64,000 nucleotides of DNA from an uncultured beta proteobacterium (GTDB taxonomy: Bacteria > Pseudomonadota > Gammaproteobacteria > Burkholderiales > Burkholderiaceae): assembly GCA_903900805.1 (NCBI GenBank), contig CAIUOP010000016.1, forward strand, positions 35,041-99,040, written 5' to 3'. Shown in pieces: positions 54,479-64,000 of the stretch. A model generated the notes under the pieces. The model had not been told where the DNA came from, did no database searches, and was given only the letters and a program-made list of their open reading frames with translations. Position 1 is the stretch's first letter. Every line of letters starts with the position of its first letter. The position numbers and the translations under genes are program-made.

Positions 54479-55332
54479 GTACGCTTTTAGACCGATTCGG
54501 AGACATCTTCTCTATCATCATGTCCCCCCTTTGGAATTATCCAGAGCGGATGCAAAAACTCAGTCGTTTTTTGATGCGCTGCTTCATCGTGCTGCTACTG
54601 ATTGGAGTTCTGGTTTGGTTAAGTCAAAGACCTGTCTTCACTTTGAAGCAAATTCAAGTAGAGCCTGTTGCCGGTCAAACGCTTCAGCACATTAATAAAT
54701 CTCTTGTGAAGCGCCAGGTAATAGAAACCGTGCAAGGTAACTTCTTTAGCGTGCGTTTAGAGGATGTTAAACGGGGTTTTGAGAGCATGCCTTGGGTGCG
54801 CCACGCTAATGTCCGTCGCGTGTGGCCCAATGGGTTGATTGTCAATATTGAAGAACAAAAGCCATTTGCTACTTGGGGTGGCGAAAGCAGTAATACCCTC
54901 ATGAATACGCATGGTGAGTTATTTGCTGGGCGCGTTTCAGAGCTTGTTGATGACAAACACTTATTTGATTTTTCGGGTCCAGATGATGCTGGCAAAGAAG
55001 TGATGAGTCTTTATGAAAAAGCCAATAACTGGTTTAAGCCATGGAATGTAGAGGTAGTGAGCTTGGCATTAACTGAGCGCTATGCGTGGCACGTCAAGCT
55101 TTCTAATGGCATGAAAGTGGAATTTGGACGCGATGAAGAGAGCTCTGACAAGAACTTAACAGAGGAACGTGTAGCGCGCTTGTTTAAGTACTGGCCACAA
55201 GTTCAAGAGAAATGGGCAAACCGAATTGATGCAGTAGACCTACGTTATGCAAATGGTTTCGCAGTTCATCTTGCCTCTACAAGTATGAAAAAGAATGACG
55301 TAGATGGAAAAAAAAGTGAGCTTAAGCAATGA
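54475..55332 (+). CDS. ftsQ: Cell division protein FtsQ
   Basis: TM plus POTRA-like region; [31 protein letters not shown]. Confidence 0.95.
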   Translation: MSTLLDRFGDIFSIIMSPLWNYPERMQKLSRFLMRCFIVLLLIGVLVWLSQRPVFTLKQIQVEPVAGQTLQHINKSLVKRQVIETVQGNFFSVRLEDVKRGFESMPWVRHANVRRVWPNGLIVNIEEQKPFATWGGESSNTLMNTHGELFAGRVSELVDDKHLFDFSGPDDAGKEVMSLYEKANNWFKPWNVEVVSLALTERYAWHVKLSNGMKVEFGRDEESSDKNLTEERVARLFKYWPQVQEKWANRIDAVDLRYANGFAVHLASTSMKKNDVDGKKSELKQ

Positions 55333-55341
55333 GGAATGTGA

Positions 55342-56571
55342 ATGAGTAAAGATAATCGCGACCTGTTGGTGGGTTTAGACATTGGAACCTCTAAGGTAGT
55401 TGCCCTGGTAGCAGAGTTAACTCCTGATGGTCAATTCAATGTGGTTGGTGTCGGCCAAACCGCCTCTAAGGGGTTGAAGAAGGGCGTTGTCGTTAATATC
55501 GAAGCAACTGTTCAATCGATCCAGAAGGCTCTAGAAGAGGCCGAAGTGATGGCTGACCGCCAGATTGTCCAGGTGTTTACTGGCATTGCTGGAAATCACA
55601 TTGTCAGCTTTAACTCGAGCGGTATGGTTGCTATTCGCGATAAAGAAGTCGGTGATGGTGATGTTGAGCGTGTGCTAGAAACCGCTAAGGCGATCAATAT
55701 TCCAACTGATCAACAAATTTTACACATCCTCGTTCAAGAATTTATTATCGATGGCCAAGAAGATGTACGTGAACCTATTGGTATGAGTGGTTTACGTTTA
55801 GAGGTGAAGGTTCATATTGTGACGGGCGCTGTCAGTGCTGCACAAAATATTGTGAAGTGTGTGCGTCGTTGCGGTTTAGAAGTAAATGACCTGATTCTGC
55901 AGCCTTTGGCATCCAGTTTGGCCGTCCTTACTGATGATGAAAAAGAACTTGGCGTTGTCTTAGTTGACATTGGCGGCGGTACTACAGATATCGCTATTTA
56001 TTGCCAAGGATCCATTCGTCACACAGCAGTGATTCCAATTGCAGGCGATCAAATTACTAACGATATTGCAATGGCATTGCGGACGCCAACTATCGATGCA
56101 GAAGATTTAAAAATTGCATACGGAATTGCGCGTCAAGAGATGGCCGATTCAGCTGCCATGATTGATGTGCCGGGCGTGGGAGATCGTGAGCCACGTCCAA
56201 TGTCTAAGCAAGCACTTGCTGCTGTGATTGAGCCGCGCGTTGAAGAGCTCTTTACTTTAGTGAGAGGTGTAGTGCGTGATTCTGGTTATGAAGATATGGT
56301 TTCTTCTGGGATTGTGCTCACTGGTGGTACAGCCTTAATGCCAGGAATGGTTGAGTTGGCTGAGCAGGTCTTTTTAAGGCCGGCTCGAATTGGTACACCA
56401 GAGTACCGCGGTCACTTACATGAAGTTCTTCGGAGCCCTAGATACGCCACCAGTATTGGCTTGTTGATGGAAGGTCAAGCGCAATTTTTGCGCGGTCGTC
56501 GTGTTTCTCAATCAGGCGCACTGCAAGGAGTGATGTCGCGCATGAAGGAATGGTTTGCAGGAAATTTTTGA
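55342..56571 (+). CDS. ftsA: Cell division protein FtsA
   Basis: LLVGLDIGTSKVVALVAE, VDIGGGTTDIAIY, C-terminal amphipathic MKEWFAGNF. Confidence 0.97.
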   Translation: MSKDNRDLLVGLDIGTSKVVALVAELTPDGQFNVVGVGQTASKGLKKGVVVNIEATVQSIQKALEEAEVMADRQIVQVFTGIAGNHIVSFNSSGMVAIRDKEVGDGDVERVLETAKAINIPTDQQILHILVQEFIIDGQEDVREPIGMSGLRLEVKVHIVTGAVSAAQNIVKCVRRCGLEVNDLILQPLASSLAVLTDDEKELGVVLVDIGGGTTDIAIYCQGSIRHTAVIPIAGDQITNDIAMALRTPTIDAEDLKIAYGIARQEMADSAAMIDVPGVGDREPRPMSKQALAAVIEPRVEELFTLVRGVVRDSGYEDMVSSGIVLTGGTALMPGMVELAEQVFLRPARIGTPEYRGHLHEVLRSPRYATSIGLLMEGQAQFLRGRRVSQSGALQGVMSRMKEWFAGNF

Positions 56572-56619
56572 TTTTTTTCGTCGTCGTTAATGTTGTAAGT
56601 AATTTACCTAGGAGGGTAT

Positions 56620-57963
56620 ATGGAATTTGAAATGTTAGATCAAGATACAGCTGGCAAAACCATTATTAAAGTGGTTGGAGTCGGTGGAGCTGGTGGCAAT
56701 GCTGTCCAGCATATGATTCGTCGCGGAGTGAGCGGCGTAGAGTTCATTTGCATGAACACCGATGCTGGCGCCTTACAGCGTTCTGAGGCATCTGTGAATT
56801 TGCAACTGGGCTCTAGCGGATTAGGCGCAGGTGCAAAACCAGAGATAGGTGCAGCTTCTGCGGAAGAGGCGCGCGCCCGCATTGCCGATACTTTGCAAGG
56901 GGCGCATATGGTGTTCATTACTGCCGGTATGGGCGGCGGTACTGGCACTGGTGCGGCTCCAATCGTTGCTCAAGTAGCAAAAGAAATGGGTATTTTGACT
57001 GTTGGTGTTATCAGCAAACCATTTGACTTTGAGGGCGTGAAGCGCTTGAAGGTGGCAGAGAATGGTGCTGCAGAACTTGAGTCTTATGTTGATTCCTTGA
57101 TTGTTGTGCTCAATGAAAAGCTCTTTGAAGTTATGGGTGAAGACGCTGAGTTTGATAAAGCCTTTGCTTGTGCAGATGATGTATTGCATAACGCAGTCTC
57201 TGGCATTGCAGAAATCATTAATGTTCAAGGTTTGATTAACGTTGACTTTGAGGATGTGAAGACTGTTATGGGTGAGCAAGGTAAAGCGATGATGGGAACA
57301 GCAACTGTCTCCGGTATGGATCGCGCTCGTTTGGCTGCTGAAGCTGCAGTTGCATCTCCACTGCTAGAGGGCGTTGATTTATCTGGAGCGCGTGGAGTAT
57401 TAGTAAATATTACTGCTAGCCGTTCATTGAAATTGTCTGAAACACGTGAAGTAATGGCAGCAATTCGTGGCTATGCTGCTGATGATGCAACCGTGATCTT
57501 CGGTACAGTGTATGACGAAACTTTGGGTGATGCCTTACGTGTGACTGTGGTTGCTACTGGCTTGAATAATCCCCAAGCCCGTCAAAACCATCAGCCAGAA
57601 GTAGTATGGAGACAAGCTACGGGTACTAGCGATGCAATGCCAACGATGGCTGATCTGAATACTTTTGCCCCTACTAGCGCATCTGCTGTTATGAGTAAGG
57701 TAGGCTTAGATTCTGCTGTGAGTACAAGCGCAGGTATGGCTTTGACTGGTTCTGGCACCGCTCCATCAATGGCAGCTCAACCAGCAGCTAGTAGCGGCGT
57801 TGATTACAGTCAATATGATTTGCCACGGGTATTTCGCAGTTCCCGTGAGGCGTCTCCTGCACCTACTTTAGGCGCAGATAGCTCACCTCAGGCTAAATCC
57901 ATGCTGGATAAGGGGGCTGATTACTATGAAATTCCAGCCTTTTTACGTAAGCAAGCAGACTAA
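56620..57963 (+). CDS. ftsZ: Cell division protein FtsZ
   Basis: KVVGVGGAGGNAVQHM, GMGGGTGTGAAP, C-terminal peptide YEIPAFLRKQAD; AGGAGG SD. Confidence 0.98.
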   Translation: MEFEMLDQDTAGKTIIKVVGVGGAGGNAVQHMIRRGVSGVEFICMNTDAGALQRSEASVNLQLGSSGLGAGAKPEIGAASAEEARARIADTLQGAHMVFITAGMGGGTGTGAAPIVAQVAKEMGILTVGVISKPFDFEGVKRLKVAENGAAELESYVDSLIVVLNEKLFEVMGEDAEFDKAFACADDVLHNAVSGIAEIINVQGLINVDFEDVKTVMGEQGKAMMGTATVSGMDRARLAAEAAVASPLLEGVDLSGARGVLVNITASRSLKLSETREVMAAIRGYAADDATVIFGTVYDETLGDALRVTVVATGLNNPQARQNHQPEVVWRQATGTSDAMPTMADLNTFAPTSASAVMSKVGLDSAVSTSAGMALTGSGTAPSMAAQPAASSGVDYSQYDLPRVFRSSREASPAPTLGADSSPQAKSMLDKGADYYEIPAFLRKQAD

Positions 57964-57993
57964 CTAAACCTCAATACAATAGATGATTGCGAA

Positions 57994-58044
57994 ATGCCAG
58001 CGCGGCGCCCCTCCGGACGACGAATCCCGCGCTTGCGTTGGCAT
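57994..58044 (+). other. GC-rich intergenic hairpin between ftsZ and peroxiredoxin
   Basis: ATGCCAGCGC ... GCGTTGGCAT closing stem (one G-U) with internal GCGCGG/CCGCGC alternative pairing; no T-tract. Confidence 0.55.
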
Positions 58045-58074
58045 ACTTACTAACAATTATTTATTGGAGATGTC

Positions 58075-58575
58075 ATGATTACTGTTGGACAAAAATTACC
58101 TAGCGCTACTCTTTATGAATTTTTTAATGAAGAGAGCGAAGGCTGCTCCTTAGGGCCAAATGCCTTTGAAGTTGAGAAGCTTGTAGCTGGCAAAAAAATT
58201 GTGATCTTTGCATTGCCTGGTGCATTTACACCAACCTGCTCTGCAAAGCATGTACCTGGATATGTTGAGCACTATGATGCGATTAAAGCCAAGGGTGTTG
58301 ATGAGATTTGGTGTATTTCTGTGAACGACCCATTTGTAATGGGTGCTTGGGGACGCGATCAAAAAGTTGGGAAAAAGATTCGCATGATGGGTGATGGCAG
58401 TGGCGAATTTACTAAAAAGATGGGCATAGAGCTGGACCTCAGTGCTCGTGGTTTAGGTGTGCGCTCAGATCGTTATGCCATGATTGTCGAAGATGGTGTA
58501 GTGAAGTCTTTGGATCGTGAAGCTCCAGGTAAGTTTGAAGTGAGTGACGCCGCATCTATTTTGAAAAAACTCTAA
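58075..58575 (+). CDS. Peroxiredoxin (Prx5/AhpE-like, redoxin family)
   Basis: FALPGAFTPTCSAKHVPGYVEHYDAIKAKGVDEIWCISVNDPFVM. Confidence 0.94.
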   Translation: MITVGQKLPSATLYEFFNEESEGCSLGPNAFEVEKLVAGKKIVIFALPGAFTPTCSAKHVPGYVEHYDAIKAKGVDEIWCISVNDPFVMGAWGRDQKVGKKIRMMGDGSGEFTKKMGIELDLSARGLGVRSDRYAMIVEDGVVKSLDREAPGKFEVSDAASILKKL

Positions 58576-58620
58576 TTCTGAATTTGCCAATTAATACCCC
58601 CTGAATTTAGAGATATCACC

Positions 58621-59535
58621 ATGATGAAACAAAGAACCATTGCCGCTCCAGTGAAGACTGTAGGCATTGGTTTACATTCTGGCTGCAAGGTGACTATTTC
58701 TATTAAGCCTGCACCGGCAAATTCAGGGGTACAGTTTGTGCGTGTGGATACGCCAGAACAGTCAGTAGTTCCCGCAACCGCCTTAGCTGTCTGCGATACA
58801 AGGCTTGCATCTGTCATTCAGAAGGATGGCGTGCGCGTCTCTACAGTCGAGCATCTACTATCTGCCTGTGCTGGCCTAGGTTTAGATAATCTATTGATAG
58901 AGCTTGATGGTGAAGAAGTTCCCATCATGGATGGTAGCGCTGCCTCATTCTTATTTTTAATTGAATCTGCTGGAATTGTTGAGCAAGACGCACCGCGTCA
59001 GTATGTTGTGATTAAGAAGCTAATTGAAGTGCGCGAGGGCGATAAGCTTGCGCGCTTAGAGCCTTTCTTTGGATTTAAGTTAGATTTCACAATCGATTTT
59101 AAGCACCCAGCAGTGGATAAAACTGGCCAACGTTTTATTGTAGATTTTGCAGAGCATGCTTACCGTAGTGAAATTGGTCGCGCGCGTACCTTTGGCTTTG
59201 CTCATGAAGTAGAAGCTTTGCGTGAGATGGGGCTGGCTCGCGGCGGTAGTTTAGATAATGCGATTGTTTTAGATGAGCACCGTATCTTGAATAACGAAGA
59301 GTTGCGCTATGAGGATGAGTTTGTGCGCCATAAAATTTTGGATGCGATTGGGGATCTTTATTTAGTGGGTCACCCAATTGTGGGCGCTTATGTGGCTGAA
59401 AAATCGGGCCATGCTCTCAATAACGCTCTTTTGCGTAAGCTTTTAGATGATCCGAGCTCATATACGATTGAGACTTTTGTCCAAGCCAAGGCTCCTGTTG
59501 CCTATTCTCAAGAGAGCCAACCCCTCTTTTTCTAG
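58621..59535 (+). CDS. lpxC: UDP-3-O-acyl-N-acetylglucosamine deacetylase
   Basis: [47 protein letters not shown]. Confidence 0.97.
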   Translation: MMKQRTIAAPVKTVGIGLHSGCKVTISIKPAPANSGVQFVRVDTPEQSVVPATALAVCDTRLASVIQKDGVRVSTVEHLLSACAGLGLDNLLIELDGEEVPIMDGSAASFLFLIESAGIVEQDAPRQYVVIKKLIEVREGDKLARLEPFFGFKLDFTIDFKHPAVDKTGQRFIVDFAEHAYRSEIGRARTFGFAHEVEALREMGLARGGSLDNAIVLDEHRILNNEELRYEDEFVRHKILDAIGDLYLVGHPIVGAYVAEKSGHALNNALLRKLLDDPSSYTIETFVQAKAPVAYSQESQPLFF

Positions 59536-59556
59536 AGCGGCCTAAAAATTATTTAG

Positions 59557-60057
59557 CTACTTAGATTTATTTTGTAGCAGGTGTTCAACTGCTCTACGCA
59601 GATCAGAGTCTGGCGGAAGTTTTTCTAAGAGGTCTTGCCATGATTTTTTTGCCACCTCATTTAAGCCTTTAGGGGGCGCATTTTTAGGGCTTTGTCTAGG
59701 TTTCACCTCCCAGTCCATGGCAGCGGGCTTTACTTTCACTTTAATAGCCTTGCAATGAAGCCCAATTTTTCCTAACTCACTGATTAAACTAGGTAAAATT
59801 TGCTGTAGACGGGTTCCAATGCTGGCACTACTCACTAGTAAAAAAAGCTCATCTTGAGCCCCTGAGCGCCATCCAGCCTCAATTTTCGAGCTTAAGTGCC
59901 CAATATCTAAGCGCTCCAAAGCCAGCAAAAGCTTGGCCTTTAATTGGGCCAGATCTTCTGTTTTAGCCAGAATACCCCCAAGACCATGAGATTCCCGTAG
60001 GTATTCCATCCAGTCATGGGCTGAATGATTGCGGGATGGTTTGCGGGCAAAGTTCAT
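59557..60057 (-). CDS. DUF721 / DciA-like protein
   Basis: SAHDWMEYLRES...LLLALERLDIGHLSSKIEAGWRSGAQDELFLLVSSASIGTRLQQILPSLISEL; divergent from secA; start ATG 60057 or 60096 (track start is TTG). Confidence 0.65.
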   Translation of the reverse strand: MNFARKPSRNHSAHDWMEYLRESHGLGGILAKTEDLAQLKAKLLLALERLDIGHLSSKIEAGWRSGAQDELFLLVSSASIGTRLQQILPSLISELGKIGLHCKAIKVKVKPAAMDWEVKPRQSPKNAPPKGLNEVAKKSWQDLLEKLPPDSDLRRAVEHLLQNKSK

Positions 60058-60111
60058 AAAAAATGGGGTGGCAGGTGATAAACTCAAGGACTTCATTTTC
60101 TTCAATATCCC

Positions 60112-62877
60112 ATGGTAATCGGTCTTCTAAAAACCCTGGTCGGCAGTCGTAACGACCGCCTCTTAAAACAGTATCGCAAAGTCGTTGCCAAGGTTGGCGC
60201 TTTTGAGGCAAGCCTGCAATCTTTGGATGATTCTGCTCTTGCTGCAAAAACAGCCGAGTTCAAATCACGCTTAGCTAGCGGAGAGACTTTAGAAGATATT
60301 TCCGAAGAAGCATTTGCAGTAGTTCGAGAGGCTAGCGTTCGTGTCATGAAAATGCGCCATTTCGATGCGCAGATTATGGGAGCCCTTGCTTTGCATCAAG
60401 GCAAGATTGCTGAGATGGGTACTGGTGAAGGAAAAACCTTAACGGCAACACTCCCAGTCTACTTAAATGCTTTAACTGGTAAGGGTGTTCATGTAGTTAC
60501 GGTAAATGATTATTTGGCTCAGCGCGATGCTGAGTGGATGTCAACCCTGTATAACTTCTTGGGTATGAAAGTTGGCGTGAATCTATCCCAGATGGATCAT
60601 AAGACAAAACAAGAAGCTTATGCCGCAGATATTACATACGGCACTAACAACGAGTTTGGTTTTGACTATTTGCGCGACAACATGGTTCAGGATTTGGATC
60701 AGCGCGTGCAACGGGGTTTAGCGTATGCGATCGTCGATGAGGTTGATTCGATTCTGATTGACGAAGCACGCACACCACTCATCATTTCTGGTCAGGCTGA
60801 AGATCACACAGATCTTTATATCAAAATCAATGCACTTCCTTCTTACTTAGAGCGTCAGATTGGTGAAGAAAAATCGGATGGTAGTGGTGTTGAAAAGCCT
60901 GGTGATTACTGGGTAGATGAAAAATCGCAGCAGGTCTATCTGACCGAACGGGGCCACGATAAAGCTGAAGAAATTTTAGTGCAGTTGGGCGCCTTAAATG
61001 ATGGTGCTTCTTTATATGCCCCACAAAACATTACTTTGATGCACCATGTTTATGCAGCATTGCGTGCGCACTGTTTGTATAACCGTGATCAACATTATGT
61101 AGTACAAAATAAAGAAGTCATTATTGTTGATGAGTTCACCGGTCGATTGATGCAAGGTCGCCGTTGGTCTGATGGTTTACATCAAGCAGTAGAGGCTAAA
61201 GAGGGCGTCCCGATTCAAAATGAGAATCAAACCCTTGCCACGATTACTTTCCAGAATTACTTCCGTATGTATGGCAAGTTGTCAGGAATGACAGGTACTG
61301 CTGATACTGAAGCGTATGAGTTTAAGGAAATCTATAGCCTTGAAACAGTAGTCATTCCACCTAATAGAATTAGTCAGCGCAAAGATCGTCAAGACCAAAT
61401 CTTCAAGTCTTCTCCTGAACGCTATGACGCCGTCACTAAAGATATTGAAGATTGCTATGAGCGTGGCCAACCGGTTCTGGTAGGTACCACTTCGATTGAA
61501 AACTCTGAGCTGATTTCTAAATTACTTGATCAACGTAAATTGCCGCACCAAGTTTTGAATGCTAAGCAGCACGCACGTGAAGCAGAAATCATTGCGCAAG
61601 CAGGCCGTCCAAAAATGATCACTATTGCTACCAATATGGCTGGTCGTGGAACTGACATTGTGCTTGGCGGTAATGTAGGAAAGCAATCTACACTAATTGA
61701 AGCTGATTCTGCGCTGTCTGATGTAGAAAAAGCAGGCAAGATTAAAGTGCTTCAAGATGAGTGGCAGGGTTTGCATGATCATGTTCTTAGTGCTGGTGGT
61801 TTGCATATCATTGGTACAGAGCGTCACGAAAGTCGTCGTATTGATAACCAATTAAGAGGTCGCTCAGGCCGTCAAGGTGATCCAGGTTCATCTCGCTTCT
61901 ATCTTTCCTTAGATGATTCACTGCTGCGTATTTTTGCTGGGGATCGTTTGCGTGCGGTAATGGAACGTTTAAAGATGCCTGATGGCGAGCCAATCGAAGC
62001 TGGCATGGTGACGCGTTCGATTGAGTCAGCGCAGCGTAAGGTTGAAGGCCGTAACTTTGATATTCGTAAACAGTTATTGGAATATGACGACGTTGCCAAT
62101 GATCAACGTAAAGAAACTTATCGCTTAAGAAATGAAGTTCTCGAAAGTAAAGACATTGGCGATTTAATTACTAATTTGCGTGAAGATGTTGTGCGCTCGA
62201 TTTGCTCTCTTTATGTCCCTCTTGAATCGATGGAAGAACAGTGGGATTTGCCTGGACTTGAAAATGCTTTGGCAAGCGATTGGGGTTTGACTGTGGACTT
62301 GCGCAATTGGGTTGAGGGTGCCCAGACAGTAGATGATGCAGAAATTGTGGATCGTGTACTTCAAGCTACTAAAGAAACTTATGATGCGAAAGTTGAATTA
62401 TCCGGCCGTGAGTCATTTGCAAGATTTGAGCGCTCTGTTCTTCTTTACAGCCTAGATACTCACTGGCGTGAGCACTTAGCAGCCTTAGATCATTTGCGTC
62501 AAGGCATCCATTTACGTGGCTATGCTCAAAAAGATCCAAAACAAGAGTACCGTCGTGAAGCATTTGAGCTGTATGGTGAGCTGCTTAGTGTGATTAAGAA
62601 TGATGTTGTGAAAAGCATCATGACCGTCAAGATCAGAAGCGCTAGTGAATTGGACGAAGCTGCTGAATCGATGAATGATGACTTAGCCAAATTAGCGGAT
62701 GTCCAATATCAACATGCTGACCCTGATAAAGAGGTAGCTGGCTCAACAGGTGACCGCGGCGATGCGATTGAGGTTATCCCTGCGCCTATACGAACTGGTC
62801 CAAAGATTGGCCGTAACGATCCCTGTACTTGCGGTAGCGGCAAAAAATATAAGAATTGCTGTGGCGCCTTAAGCTAG
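60112..62877 (+). CDS. secA: Preprotein translocase ATPase SecA
   Basis: [35 protein letters not shown]-terminal zinc motif [14 protein letters not shown]. Confidence 0.98.
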   Translation: MVIGLLKTLVGSRNDRLLKQYRKVVAKVGAFEASLQSLDDSALAAKTAEFKSRLASGETLEDISEEAFAVVREASVRVMKMRHFDAQIMGALALHQGKIAEMGTGEGKTLTATLPVYLNALTGKGVHVVTVNDYLAQRDAEWMSTLYNFLGMKVGVNLSQMDHKTKQEAYAADITYGTNNEFGFDYLRDNMVQDLDQRVQRGLAYAIVDEVDSILIDEARTPLIISGQAEDHTDLYIKINALPSYLERQIGEEKSDGSGVEKPGDYWVDEKSQQVYLTERGHDKAEEILVQLGALNDGASLYAPQNITLMHHVYAALRAHCLYNRDQHYVVQNKEVIIVDEFTGRLMQGRRWSDGLHQAVEAKEGVPIQNENQTLATITFQNYFRMYGKLSGMTGTADTEAYEFKEIYSLETVVIPPNRISQRKDRQDQIFKSSPERYDAVTKDIEDCYERGQPVLVGTTSIENSELISKLLDQRKLPHQVLNAKQHAREAEIIAQAGRPKMITIATNMAGRGTDIVLGGNVGKQSTLIEADSALSDVEKAGKIKVLQDEWQGLHDHVLSAGGLHIIGTERHESRRIDNQLRGRSGRQGDPGSSRFYLSLDDSLLRIFAGDRLRAVMERLKMPDGEPIEAGMVTRSIESAQRKVEGRNFDIRKQLLEYDDVANDQRKETYRLRNEVLESKDIGDLITNLREDVVRSICSLYVPLESMEEQWDLPGLENALASDWGLTVDLRNWVEGAQTVDDAEIVDRVLQATKETYDAKVELSGRESFARFERSVLLYSLDTHWREHLAALDHLRQGIHLRGYAQKDPKQEYRREAFELYGELLSVIKNDVVKSIMTVKIRSASELDEAAESMNDDLAKLADVQYQHADPDKEVAGSTGDRGDAIEVIPAPIRTGPKIGRNDPCTCGSGKKYKNCCGALS

Positions 62878-62936
62878 GGGCTGTTTAAAGGGACCTGCTA
62901 GCCCCCCTTTAAGCCCTCATCTACAATTGTCAGACT

Positions 62937-64000
62937 ATGACAGTTAATCTACCCCTCCCCCAAAAAGCGGATCTCAAGCCAGTTAAAGGATTTGAGATGG
63001 GCATTGCTGAAGCTGGAATTAAGAGAGCAAATCGTAAAGATTTATTGGTAATGACCTTGGCTCCTGGATCTCAGCTTGCTGGCGTGTTTACTTTAAATCG
63101 GTTTTGTGCTGCGCCTGTCCAGGTTTGCCGTGAACATTTGGCGCAAGAGGGTCGCAATGGAGAAATTCGTGCTTTAGTAGTTAATACTGGTAATGCTAAT
63201 GCGGGTACTGGTGAGTCTGGTATGAAACATGCCCTAGAAACATGTGCCGCTCTAGCTAAAGACCTCAAGATTAATCCAGAACAAATTCTGCCGTTTTCAA
63301 CAGGCGTGATTCTGGAGCCCTTGCCGATTGAAAAAATAATTAGCGCTTTACCAAAGGCGGTCTCCAATTTAGGTGAAGACAATTGGTTAGATGCTGCTCA
63401 GGCCATCATGACTACAGATACCCAGCCTAAGGCAAGCTCAATATCGGTATCAACACCAGCGGGGCCGGTAGTGATTACCGGCATCTGTAAAGGTGCCGGG
63501 ATGATTCATCCGAATATGGCAACCATGTTGGGCTTTATCGCAACCGATGCTGGTTTTGCCCCAGGCTTACTGGGTAATCTCACTCGTGAAATTGCTGATC
63601 TTTCTTTTAACGCTATTACGATCGATGGCGATACCTCAACGAATGATTCATTCATCATTATCGCAACCGGTCAGTCTGCAGTGCAGATTCAATCAGTCAC
63701 AGATCCAAGTTACGCGGTGGTACGTGATGCCTTGATTGCTCTCGCTAGAAAGTTGGCACAAATGATTGTGCGTGATGGTGAAGGCGCCACGAAATTCATC
63801 ACCATTGAAGTGCTTGGTGGCAATACCCAGGCAGAGTGCCATTTAGTTGCAAAAGCGGTTGCTCACTCACCTTTGGTAAAAACCGCTTTCTTCGCAAGCG
63901 ACCCAAATTTGGGTCGTATTTTGGCGGCAATCGGATATGCAGGTATTACCGATTTAGATGTAGGCCGTGTGCAGATGTGGCTCGGTGATGTTTGGGTTGC
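62937..64000 (+). CDS. argJ: Bifunctional ornithine acetyltransferase/N-acetylglutamate synthase (3' truncated by window edge)
   Basis: [29 protein letters not shown]...; [11 protein letters not shown]; autoprocessing [13 protein letters not shown]. Confidence 0.95.
   Translation, partial: MTVNLPLPQKADLKPVKGFEMGIAEAGIKRANRKDLLVMTLAPGSQLAGVFTLNRFCAAPVQVCREHLAQEGRNGEIRALVVNTGNANAGTGESGMKHALETCAALAKDLKINPEQILPFSTGVILEPLPIEKIISALPKAVSNLGEDNWLDAAQAIMTTDTQPKASSISVSTPAGPVVITGICKGAGMIHPNMATMLGFIATDAGFAPGLLGNLTREIADLSFNAITIDGDTSTNDSFIIIATGQSAVQIQSVTDPSYAVVRDALIALARKLAQMIVRDGEGATKFITIEVLGGNTQAECHLVAKAVAHSPLVKTAFFASDPNLGRILAAIGYAGITDLDVGRVQMWLGDVWV

Noticed and set aside
56640-57279. Antisense ORFs (102 and 152 aa) inside ftsZ
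   Set aside because: Shadow ORFs of a conserved gene; no domain pattern or RBS.
1-64000. CRISPR arrays, transposases, integrases, toxin-antitoxin or phage-defence genes
   Set aside because: None recognised in the supplied ORFs or by reading; the window is mainly a housekeeping chromosomal segment.

Overview
The window reads as a contiguous piece of betaproteobacterial chromosome. Gene order and protein sequence suggest a Burkholderiaceae member, probably Polynucleobacter-like (inference, no database search). It is gene-dense and mostly housekeeping. From left to right it holds: a partial TPR/Sel1-like gene, a porin, a GltIJKL-type amino-acid ABC transporter, a DegS/DegQ-like protease and MscL, the cytochrome bc1 operon with sspAB, tRNA-Thr(TGT), an orphan glycosyltransferase-like gene, an MHS/MFS transporter, a phasin, rmuC, hemA-prfA-prmC-grxD, ung, an M61 peptidase, dsbC, ubiH-like, ychF, a small winged-helix regulator divergent from an orphan MASE1-like membrane protein, rpe-trpEGDC, apaG, mltA, enoyl-CoA hydratase, an M20 amidohydrolase, bioAFD/bioB, coq7, the complete dcw cell-division/cell-wall cluster (mraZ to ftsZ), a peroxiredoxin, lpxC, a DciA-like gene, secA and a partial argJ. 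I found no CRISPR array, IS element, prophage or obvious defence island. The best signals are non-coding. The coq7-mraZ intergenic region has a 20-bp perfect LexA/SOS-box-like palindrome (TACTGT-N8-ACAGTA), a second 16-bp inverted repeat, and a 10-bp-periodic GTGKG triple repeat (MraZ-type operator) overlapping a well-formed -35/-10 promoter. Other items worth a check are a 26-bp inverted repeat between the regulator and the MASE1-like gene, a decayed TPR gene remnant, an unlisted 37-aa single-TM ORF overlapping the mltA start, and several intergenic hairpins.
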